Assembly (NCBI GenBank): GCA_018656645.1
Contig: JABHZL010000013.1
Coordinates: forward strand, 1-64,000
Direction of reading: 5' to 3'
Length of the DNA stretch: 64,000 nt
From: Phycisphaerae bacterium
Lineage (GTDB): Bacteria > Planctomycetota > Phycisphaerae > Phycisphaerales > SM1A02
The translations under genes and the position numbers were made by a program. Shown one piece after another: positions 53,000-60,356 of the stretch. The notes under the pieces were generated by a model. It made no database searches. It was not told the origin of the DNA and was given only the letters and a program-made list of their open reading frames with translations. Within the stretch, counting starts at the first letter, position 1, and each line of letters opens with the position of its first letter.

Positions 53000-53065
53000 G
53001 CGGCGGCCAAAACAATTGGCCGCCGCCTGTGCCATCCCTAAAGTAATAATAGGGTTTAGTTTTTT
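53000..53065. terminator. Tandem hairpins between SpoIID and coiled-coil genes
   Basis: Two hairpins lie between converging genes. The first is a very G/C-rich stem of 11 pairs, GCGGCGGCCAA (53000-53010) and TTGGCCGCCGC (53016-53026), with loop AACAA and no T-run. The second is CCCTA (53036-53040) with TAGGG (53050-53054) followed by TTTAGTTTTTT, a rho-independent terminator reading left to right that ends at the stop codon of the converging gene. The first may add to termination or stabilise the 3-prime end. Confidence 0.7.
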
Positions 53066-53963
53066 AATCAAGTAAAGCGTATGGTTTTGTGTCTTCATCA
53101 ACACGATCTGGTTTTGCATCAACAAACGGGTTTACGTTTGCATTTTCACTTATCGCAAATTTTGCCCGAGTTTCGTAATCAGAACCACCACCGGTTTCTG
53201 TTAATGCAAGAATAGTACTTTCTTGAACCGTGCGAATTTCCGCTAATTTTGATCGAACCTGATCTAGGTTGTTTCCAGAGCCAAAATGATCGAATGAAGA
53301 AAGTGTTTGTTGCTGTTTCTCTACCATTGCAATGATATGATCATTTCTTTCTATCGCATCAATTTCTCGATCTAATTGCCAAAGTTGGGATCGATACTGC
53401 TCGTGTTCGTGTTGAATTTTTTCTAATATTGAAGCGAGTCGCACGCGCTGTTCACCCATAAGTTCCATCTGCCTTCGATCGGCCGCTAGGCGATCTTCAT
53501 AATTTGCCCTGACGGTTCGTATTCGCCTTGCCTTTGTAAACGCACCTTCAAGGTTGTATCGCACACCATCAAACCAAAAAGAAACAGGCGCTCCACCTAT
53601 TTTTTCTTCGTTTTCTGCAATTGAAACAAGTTCTTTTAACGCCTCAAGATCATCTGTTGTAAGCTTTACAACATTGAGAGCAATCGATTCGTCCCGTTCA
53701 AACTGTTCCATTTGTTGGTCTATTTTTGCTACTTCACCAGCGATGTTTGCGATTCTTTTTGGATATTCTCTTGCAAGTTCATCAAGTTGTCGCCGCAGTG
53801 CGACAGGGTCATCAACCAACTCGTCAACGATAGTTGCGGCTTCTTCCCGAAGTTGATCAAAGCAAGCAACGACTCGTTTTGGTCCTACTAATAAAGTTAT
53901 ACCACCAATGGCAAACCCTCCAATTAATCCCCACCGAACAATAAATCGTGTTGTGGCGCCCAT
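53064..53963 (-). CDS. Membrane-anchored coiled-coil protein
   Basis: A 299-residue protein with AAGGAGG before the ATG. One hydrophobic helix at about 8-28 is followed by long heptad-rich helices (about 35-100 and 155-245) broken by a beta-hairpin-like segment near 115-140 (SFWFDGVRYN). The arrangement is like PspA/DivIVA-type or RmuC-type coiled-coil proteins but I do not recognise a family. The last 50 residues are charged and proline-poor. It is divergent from the ECF sigma factor gene with 130 bases between starts, so it may be a target or partner of that system. Confidence 0.65.
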   Translation of the reverse strand: MGATTRFIVRWGLIGGFAIGGITLLVGPKRVVACFDQLREEAATIVDELVDDPVALRRQLDELAREYPKRIANIAGEVAKIDQQMEQFERDESIALNVVKLTTDDLEALKELVSIAENEEKIGGAPVSFWFDGVRYNLEGAFTKARRIRTVRANYEDRLAADRRQMELMGEQRVRLASILEKIQHEHEQYRSQLWQLDREIDAIERNDHIIAMVEKQQQTLSSFDHFGSGNNLDQVRSKLAEIRTVQESTILALTETGGGSDYETRAKFAISENANVNPFVDAKPDRVDEDTKPYALLD

Positions 53964-54093
53964 GGCAACCTCCTTTTGTTACAGATTTACACAGAACAGC
54001 CTGTGTGTACTAGGTATTTAGGGAAATTGCGTGATTAATTTCAGAATGAGCCTAAAATCTCACCATGAATTGTCCTAATAAGGAAGTGTGCCA

Positions 54094-54825
54094 ATGAACG
54101 CCCTCACTACCACCTTCGTGCGTAGACTTCGCGACCGAGACGAAGCCGCGTGGTTTGAGTTGTGGCAAGACTTTGGTCCAGCAATTCGTTTTCAACTATC
54201 AAAATGGGGTGGAGGGCGAATTGGTATCGAAACAGTACAAGATCTTACACAAGACACACTTGCCGCACTTTCAACCTGTATCGAACGGTACGACCCAAAC
54301 AGGGGTGCAAGGTTTAGCACATGGCTTCTTTCAATAGCAAAACACACACTTGGTGACGAGATGGATCGGCGAAACGCGCAAAAACGAAACAGCGGCGTAA
54401 AACCACTATCACTTGATGAGCGAATAGATTCGAGTAACGTGGCGTTAGAAGTAGATGATATTTTTGAACAAAGAATGTTTGCTGCAAAAATTTGCGCCGC
54501 AATCCGAAGAACAGAATCGGAAGCTGATTTTGTTCAGTTTCAAGTTTGGCGAATGAGGGCGCTTGACAATAAAACGGGCAAGGAGGTTTCTGAAGCATTA
54601 GGAATTAGCGAACCAACAGTAAGCAGATATATGGCAAAAGTACGAGATCAACTTAAACAACGAATTGCAGAAGTGGTCATGCAATACAGTTTTACACCAG
54701 AAGAAGAAGCAGAAGCACAAAAAGCAAGTCTTTCTGGAAGCGAATCAGTTTTTGATGATTCAATAAGTAACCTTTACCATTCGCACCAAATTTTCTTGGG
54801 TGAAGAGGCAGGGGGTCGAATGTAA
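54094..54825 (+). CDS. ECF-type RNA polymerase sigma factor
   Basis: A 243-residue sigma factor from the ATG at 54094, preceded by AAGGAAG. Region 2 is near 12-100 (QDLTQDTLAALST, YDPNRGARFSTWLLSIAKH), region 4 near 145-205 with the HTH KEVSEALGISEPTVSRYMAKVRDQL. A C-terminal tail of about 45 residues, acidic and Ser-rich, extends beyond region 4. No anti-sigma gene is adjacent. The stop overlaps the start of a membrane Ser/Thr kinase gene by one base (54825), so kinase control of this factor is likely, as reported for several planctomycete ECF groups. Confidence 0.85.
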   Translation: MNALTTTFVRRLRDRDEAAWFELWQDFGPAIRFQLSKWGGGRIGIETVQDLTQDTLAALSTCIERYDPNRGARFSTWLLSIAKHTLGDEMDRRNAQKRNSGVKPLSLDERIDSSNVALEVDDIFEQRMFAAKICAAIRRTESEADFVQFQVWRMRALDNKTGKEVSEALGISEPTVSRYMAKVRDQLKQRIAEVVMQYSFTPEEEAEAQKASLSGSESVFDDSISNLYHSHQIFLGEEAGGRM

Positions 54826-56606
54826 TGTTTTCCTTTCTGACCGGATTAGTACTCACACTTATGATTATCGTTGGAACTACCGTCTTGTTCGTGACGGTAT
54901 TTCTTCCACTTTGTGGTGCTATTTTTAGGTTCATTGGTCGAATTATTCGGTTTTTTGTTCAAGAAACAATAGATCTCATATTAATCCCCGTGGCACTGTT
55001 TGTCTGCATTATTAAAGTATTAAGAGCAGGATTGTGTGTTGTTCTTGCAAGGTGGGATATTGCAAATATTGAAATACGTGCAGCACAAAAGAGATTCAAC
55101 GAGGCGTGGAACAGGCTTGTAGCTTTGTTGATAGATAACCCGCTTCGCGTGCTTGCAATTGAACCCTCCGGGCAAGCAAAACAGCCACAGGTTAATCAGC
55201 GTAGAAGTACTCCAACACCACCTTCGAAAAAGTTCGAAGGTTATAACATTGTGGGAACACTTCAATCGGGTGGTAGTGGTGCAAAAATTTATATTGCCAA
55301 TTCAAATCACAATAAATCACAGGTGGTTATCAAGTGTTTTGATATTACAGATGGATCCGCTCTCCCCCAAATTGTTAGAGAATCAAGATCAATGGAAGCC
55401 GCCAAGGGGCTTGGTCTGATCATTGAACACCACCTTACCGACGAAAGATTTTGGTATGCCACGCCGTATCACAACGGAGATCATCTAGGTGTTGTAACAG
55501 CGTCTCTTCACAGATCTTCCTCACACCTCAACAATCAGTGTTTAAGAAAAGTACTTTTGTATCAACAAACACTCCTCCAAACCTTACGAGAATACCACCT
55601 CGCCGGACTTTGGCACAAAGACGTAAAACCAGACAACATCATTGTGCACGACGAGAGGGCCCACCTTGTCGACCTTGGCTTGGTAACACCTCTTGCTTCT
55701 GCGATGACACTTACAACGCATGGTACGGAGTATTTTCGAGATCCCGAACTGGTAAGACGGGCAATGCGCGGCGTAAAAGTGCACCAGGTCGACGGTTCAA
55801 AGTTTGATGTGTATAGCGCTGGGGCCGTTTTGTATTTCATGTTGGAAAACACATTTCCACCACACGGCGGCCTCAGTGGTTTTAGCAAAAATAGCCCCGA
55901 AGGAATTCGATGGATTGTTCGGCGGGCAATGTCAGAGTACGACAAACGGTATGGGTCTATTGAAGAAATGCTTGCAGACGTAGAAACAATTTTACACTCT
56001 AAAAACGTTTCATTGGTACGCCCAGCAGATCTTCCCTCAATGACAAACAAATCAGTGACGCTTGACAGTGTTGCACATAAAAAAAGCATTCCCAATCAAA
56101 CAACGCCATCAACAGGCGGCGGACCGTTTCAACATGTTTCAAACAAAACAAGACCCATGGGAGTACTCGCTCTATTGGCAGCAATTATTATGGGCACCGC
56201 AGCTGTATATTCAACAACTACCCCAAAAGACGTAGAAAATACTACAAACACAACAACCCTCTCTGCCCAGCCAACCATATTTGATATTACAACTCCACCC
56301 GGAACAATTCTTGTGCTCGATGATTGTGCCATGGCGTCTAATCCAGAACAATGCAGAGCAGACGTTAAGACCGCGCTCACACTACTTACAGCACAAGGGT
56401 GGGATATCACAGTAGATCCAATTGCTGAAGCGCGGACAAGGGTTTGGCTTCCAGAAAACCCACAAAACACAATCGAAGTCGCTACAAAACTAGAACACGA
56501 ACAGTTTGCAGGCATACTTATTTTTCAAGAAGATGAAAATTATGATGTAGTGGCAACTCTACTCACTTCCCAAACAACGATACGAATGCGCGTTGTTGTA
56601 GAATAG
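54825..56606 (+). CDS. Membrane Ser/Thr protein kinase with sensory C-terminal part
   Basis: A 593-residue protein kinase. Two N-terminal hydrophobic helices (about 5-35 and 48-70) come first. The kinase domain (about 140-400) has the glycine-rich loop QSGGSGAK (148-154), Lys170 in VVIK, the catalytic HKDVKPDN (264-271), and DLG in place of DFG (283-285), so it can still bind magnesium. A further helix near 445-465 is followed by a 130-residue domain with strand/helix pattern and two cysteines (DDCAMASNPEQC). Depending on topology, this domain could be periplasmic and sense a signal. It is encoded directly after the sigma factor. Confidence 0.85.
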   Translation: MFSFLTGLVLTLMIIVGTTVLFVTVFLPLCGAIFRFIGRIIRFFVQETIDLILIPVALFVCIIKVLRAGLCVVLARWDIANIEIRAAQKRFNEAWNRLVALLIDNPLRVLAIEPSGQAKQPQVNQRRSTPTPPSKKFEGYNIVGTLQSGGSGAKIYIANSNHNKSQVVIKCFDITDGSALPQIVRESRSMEAAKGLGLIIEHHLTDERFWYATPYHNGDHLGVVTASLHRSSSHLNNQCLRKVLLYQQTLLQTLREYHLAGLWHKDVKPDNIIVHDERAHLVDLGLVTPLASAMTLTTHGTEYFRDPELVRRAMRGVKVHQVDGSKFDVYSAGAVLYFMLENTFPPHGGLSGFSKNSPEGIRWIVRRAMSEYDKRYGSIEEMLADVETILHSKNVSLVRPADLPSMTNKSVTLDSVAHKKSIPNQTTPSTGGGPFQHVSNKTRPMGVLALLAAIIMGTAAVYSTTTPKDVENTTNTTTLSAQPTIFDITTPPGTILVLDDCAMASNPEQCRADVKTALTLLTAQGWDITVDPIAEARTRVWLPENPQNTIEVATKLEHEQFAGILIFQEDENYDVVATLLTSQTTIRMRVVVE

Positions 56607-56610
56607 GGCA

Positions 56611-57402
56611 GTGTTTGAAGATCAAACTCTTTTAATTGCAATAGCAGTGCTCATAATGGCTGCGATCTATTCCATGGTTGGTCATGGTGGAGGGTCTGGT
56701 TACTTGGCAGTGTTAGCACTATCTGGCATAGCCCCAGAAGAGATGCGGCCCACCGCCTTGTTATTGAATATTGTTGTTGCATCAATTGGTACTTGGAAGT
56801 TTGGTAAAACATCAACGTTTCGAAAAGATATTTTTATTCCACTGATTTGCGCGAGCGTGCCAGCAGCATTTATAGGTGGGTACATTGAGGTGCCATCAAC
56901 GATTTACAAACCAGTTGTCGGGGTTATTTTGCTGTACGCCGCAATTCGCCTGTTTGTACCTATCAAGGGAAACGAACAATCAAAACAACCATCAATTATG
57001 TTGATCATGTTTATAGGTATTTTGATAGGCATTCCAAGCGGCATTATTGGTATAGGCGGGGGTATATTTTTAAGTCCACTTGTATTGTTGTTGGGCTGGA
57101 CAACGGCAAAACAAACAGCAGCTATTAGTGCGCCCTTTATATTAGTGAACTCAATCGCTGGCCTTGGTGGAATTGCGGTGGACAATAGTGGGCTTCCGGT
57201 TGATTTTTCGTTTGTTACCCCTCTGGCAACAGCGGTTGTGATCGGTGGAGTTGCTGGCGCCACCTTTGGCTCTCGAAGGCTTGGTAATCAGGGGTTGCGA
57301 ACAGTTTTAGGTGTTGTTTTACTCATAGCATCGATCAAAATGTTCATAGCGACACAACCACAAAACACCACTATGCCCGTTGAGGTAAAATCTACACAAT
57401 GA
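56611..57402 (+). CDS. TSUP/TauE-family permease
   Basis: A 263-residue membrane protein with about eight helices in two repeats. Each repeat carries the family's glycine-rich segment (MVGHGGGSGY near 22-31 and PSGIIGIGGGIFLSP near 140-155). TSUP permeases export sulfite, sulfoacetate or other small organic anions. The gene begins with GTG, five bases after the kinase gene, and its stop overlaps the start of prpB by four bases. Export of an organic acid related to propionate metabolism is possible but unproved. Confidence 0.85.
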   Translation: MFEDQTLLIAIAVLIMAAIYSMVGHGGGSGYLAVLALSGIAPEEMRPTALLLNIVVASIGTWKFGKTSTFRKDIFIPLICASVPAAFIGGYIEVPSTIYKPVVGVILLYAAIRLFVPIKGNEQSKQPSIMLIMFIGILIGIPSGIIGIGGGIFLSPLVLLLGWTTAKQTAAISAPFILVNSIAGLGGIAVDNSGLPVDFSFVTPLATAVVIGGVAGATFGSRRLGNQGLRTVLGVVLLIASIKMFIATQPQNTTMPVEVKSTQ

Positions 57403-58256
57403 CACACGCCGGAGCAATTCTTAGAAAAAAAATGGCAGAAGGAATCGTTGTTTGTCCCGGAGCATGGAACGGATTAGTTGCAGCAGCAATAGCAAAAACA
57501 GGGTTTGAAGCTTGTTACATTAGCGGTGGAGCAACCGCGAATGCTTCGGGGTATCCAGATATTGGTTTAATATCTCTGACAGAAATGTGCCGCACGATTC
57601 GAGAAGTTACAGCCGCGAGTAATTTACCCGTCATTGCCGATGCTGACACAGGTTATGGTGAGATAGAAAGTATCTCTCGAACTGTGGTTGAATATGAAAT
57701 CAATGGCGCCGCGGGTATGCATATTGAAGACCAAGAATTTCCAAAACGCTGCGGGCATCTAGATGGAAAAACGCTCGTTTCACAATCAAACATGATTGGA
57801 AAAATTGCATTTGCAGCTAAAAGCAAGTTACATCATGATTTTCTTCTTATTGCCCGCACAGATGCAAGGGGAACAGATTCGCTAGACGTTGCGATCAAAA
57901 GAGGTTGTGCGTATCGCGAGGCGGGTGCTGATATGATTTTTCCCGAAGGGTTACGATCAAAAGACGAATTTATTACGTTTGCAAAAGAATGCCCCGGTTT
58001 ACTTTTGGCAAACATGACCGAGTTTGGCAAAACCCCACACATTCCAGCAAGTGAATTTGAATCTTTTGGGTACAACCTTGTGATTTATCCAGTGACGATG
58101 CAACGAGTGGCAATGGGTGCAATCACGAGTTGTTTGGCTGCTTTGCACGATACGGGCTCGGCAAAAGATTTTGAAAATCAAATGCAAACAAGACAGGAAT
58201 TGTATGATTTACTTGATTATGTTCCCGGCGAGCCTTGGAAATTTAAAGGCACATAG
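57399..58256 (+). CDS. prpB: 2-methylisocitrate lyase
   Basis: A 285-residue member of the isocitrate lyase/PEP mutase superfamily. The catalytic segment KRCGHLDGK is at 116-124 and the metal-binding DADTGYG at 81-87, in the order and spacing of PrpB, which splits 2-methylisocitrate into pyruvate and succinate. HIEDQEFPK precedes the catalytic cysteine. The length and the neighbouring prpC support this over the related oxaloacetate decarboxylase. It overlaps the permease gene by four bases. Confidence 0.9.
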   Translation: MTHAGAILRKKMAEGIVVCPGAWNGLVAAAIAKTGFEACYISGGATANASGYPDIGLISLTEMCRTIREVTAASNLPVIADADTGYGEIESISRTVVEYEINGAAGMHIEDQEFPKRCGHLDGKTLVSQSNMIGKIAFAAKSKLHHDFLLIARTDARGTDSLDVAIKRGCAYREAGADMIFPEGLRSKDEFITFAKECPGLLLANMTEFGKTPHIPASEFESFGYNLVIYPVTMQRVAMGAITSCLAALHDTGSAKDFENQMQTRQELYDLLDYVPGEPWKFKGT

Positions 58257-58259
58257 AAA

Positions 58260-58319
58260 GCCCCTTTTCAGGTAGAATATGGGGCGCAATCCGCTTCGAT
58301 TGATTGAAAGCGGGTTGCA
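58260..58319 (+). promoter_or_regulatory. Double-hairpin leader upstream of prpC
   Basis: The 75-base gap before prpC can fold into two adjoining hairpins. The first pairs GCCCC (58260-58264) with GGGGC (58281-58285). The second pairs GCAATCCGCTT (58286-58296) with AAGCGGGTTGC (about 58308-58318), including one G-T pair, and begins at the very next base. Neither has a T-run, so this is not a normal terminator. It ends about a dozen bases before the ATG, close enough to influence ribosome binding or RNA decay between prpB and prpC. Confidence 0.45.
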
Positions 58320-58331
58320 GAAAGACTACCC

Positions 58332-59486
58332 ATGACACAAACAAAAGAATCAACAAAGCAAGCAGACCAACGGGGTCTTGCAGGTCAAGTAATCGGTGAT
58401 ACGTCGGTTTGTTCAGTGAATCAAACCCAGTTGATCTATCGGGGATATGAGATAGCTGATTTGGCCGCGAACGCGACATTTGAAGAGGTTGCATACCTAC
58501 TCCTAAATGGCGAAAAGCCAACGGGCGAAGAGTTAGCCGATTTTAAATCGCAACTTATATCTATGCGTGCTATTCCAGAAAGTGTGAAAGAAGCAATTAT
58601 TCACATCGCGAATAATTCACCAGAAGCACACCCGATGGCGGTTCTTCGAACCGCAGTTTCTTTGTTGTCACATCTTTGTCCAGTTTGTGAGGACAATGGG
58701 GCAGAAGCCGACATGCAAAAATCTATGCATCTTCTTGCGAAAATTCCCACCTGTATTGGTGTGCACCAAATGGCACTTGATGGGAAAGATCCAGTTGATC
58801 CAGACCCAACCCTCGGCCATGCAGCAAATTTACTCTGGTGTATGTCTGGCGAAAAACCACATGAATCCGCAGCCAAAGTAATGGACGTGTCTTTGATACT
58901 GTATGCAGAGCATGATTTTAATGCTTCTACTTTTACAAGCAGGGTCATTGCATCAACAAATGGCGATTTACACTCTTGTGTTTGTGGCGGTATTGGTGCC
59001 CTAAAAGGAAATTTACACGGTGGAGCAAACGAGGCCGCAATGGAAATGCTTCAAGAGATAATGACAGAAGTTGAGGGAGGATCAACTGCCGAAGCATTTA
59101 TGAAGCACGCGTTTGAAACAAAGAAAAAACTAATGGGCTTTGGGCATCGCGTGTATAAAAACGGCGATCATCGCGCAGGTATTCTTCGTAAATGGGGCCT
59201 TGAATACTGTGCATTAGCAAACCAGGACGCAAAAAAATGGTTTGATCTTGGTGATGAAGTACAAGCAATTATGTTGCGTGACAAAAACATTTTTCCAAAC
59301 GTAGATTTTCCCTGTGGCATGACATATTACGCGCTTGGAATTCCTGTTCCACAATACACACCAATTTTTGTAGTTGCACGAATTACAGGGTGGTGTGCAC
59401 ACACTATGGAACAACATCAAAACAACAGAATTATTCGCCCATTAGCCCAATATACCGGCGAAGAACTTCGTACTTGGAACGACTGA
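58332..59486 (+). CDS. prpC: 2-methylcitrate synthase / citrate synthase
   Basis: A 384-residue type II citrate synthase-like enzyme. The conserved CS elements are visible: LHGGANEAAMEML near 231-243, the catalytic GFGHRVYKNGDHRA near 274-287, and the late VDFPCGMTYYALGIP. The N-terminal GLAGQVIGDTSVCSV is typical of the small-subunit bacterial and archaeal group that includes 2-methylcitrate synthase. Location immediately after prpB argues for condensation of propionyl-CoA with oxaloacetate; acetyl-CoA use cannot be excluded. The dehydrogenase gene follows three bases later. Confidence 0.88.
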   Translation: MTQTKESTKQADQRGLAGQVIGDTSVCSVNQTQLIYRGYEIADLAANATFEEVAYLLLNGEKPTGEELADFKSQLISMRAIPESVKEAIIHIANNSPEAHPMAVLRTAVSLLSHLCPVCEDNGAEADMQKSMHLLAKIPTCIGVHQMALDGKDPVDPDPTLGHAANLLWCMSGEKPHESAAKVMDVSLILYAEHDFNASTFTSRVIASTNGDLHSCVCGGIGALKGNLHGGANEAAMEMLQEIMTEVEGGSTAEAFMKHAFETKKKLMGFGHRVYKNGDHRAGILRKWGLEYCALANQDAKKWFDLGDEVQAIMLRDKNIFPNVDFPCGMTYYALGIPVPQYTPIFVVARITGWCAHTMEQHQNNRIIRPLAQYTGEELRTWND

Positions 59487-59489
59487 TAC

Positions 59490-60353
59490 ATGCCTACAAA
59501 AAAAATAGCAGTCATTGGCGGGGGAACAATGGGAAGCGGGATTTCACTCACGGCAGCAACAAACGGAATACACGCAGTTGTTGTTGATGTTAATGAAGTC
59601 CAACTTTCCAAAGCAAAGATGTACCACGAAAAACAATGTGCAAGAGCTGTTTTAAAAGAACGCATGACGCAAGAAGAATCAGACGTGGCCGTCTCAAAAC
59701 TTTCATACGTTTCTTCGATGCAGGAAGCGGAAGGTGTTGACTGGGCAATCGAAGCGGCAACTGAAAATGTTGCCATTAAGAAAAAGCTATTTATACAAAT
59801 GCAAGATACTTTTGAAGACAGTGTTGTTCTTGCAACAAACACTTCCTCTATTTCAATAACCGATCTCGCCTCTGCAGTACCAGAAGCAGAGCACAGGGTT
59901 ATTGGTATGCACTTTTTTAACCCAGTTCCAGTGATGAAACTTGTAGAGGTTATTAAAGGCAAAAAGACAAGTGAAGAAACAACTGCCGCCACGATTGCTC
60001 TTTCTGAATCTATGGGGAAAATACCTGTTCCCGCAAACGACTTTGCTGGATTTGTTTCAAACCGCGTGTTGATGCCGATGATTAACGAGGCCTTTCACGC
60101 ATGGTCTGATGGCGTGGCAGAACCAGAAGACATTGATTCAATCATGAAACTTGGCTGCGCGTTTCCAATGGGGCCACTTCGTTTGGCGGACTACATTGGA
60201 CTCGATGTGTGCAGGGATATTATGATGGTTATGTACGAGGGTCTAAACCAGAACGAAAAATATCTTCCAAACGAAAAACTTGTAGCATTGGTAGAAGCGG
60301 GAAACCTTGGCGATAAGTCTGGCCAAGGTGTGTTTAACTACGAAAAAGGTTAG
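59490..60353 (+). CDS. hbd: 3-hydroxyacyl-CoA dehydrogenase (3-hydroxybutyryl-CoA type)
   Basis: A 287-residue NAD(P)-dependent enzyme. The dinucleotide-binding GGGTMGSGI is at about 9-17, followed by the acidic strand end VVVDVNE. The catalytic His and the NTSSISIT and GMHFFNPVPVMKLVE segments near 118-155 are typical, with the C-terminal helical domain FVSNRVLMPMINEA near 188-200. Size matches the short-chain 3-hydroxybutyryl-CoA enzymes. Its place at the end of the prpBC group suggests use in short-chain acyl-CoA metabolism together with the thiolase at 14522. Confidence 0.92.
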   Translation: MPTKKIAVIGGGTMGSGISLTAATNGIHAVVVDVNEVQLSKAKMYHEKQCARAVLKERMTQEESDVAVSKLSYVSSMQEAEGVDWAIEAATENVAIKKKLFIQMQDTFEDSVVLATNTSSISITDLASAVPEAEHRVIGMHFFNPVPVMKLVEVIKGKKTSEETTAATIALSESMGKIPVPANDFAGFVSNRVLMPMINEAFHAWSDGVAEPEDIDSIMKLGCAFPMGPLRLADYIGLDVCRDIMMVMYEGLNQNEKYLPNEKLVALVEAGNLGDKSGQGVFNYEKG

Positions 60354-60356
60354 AAA

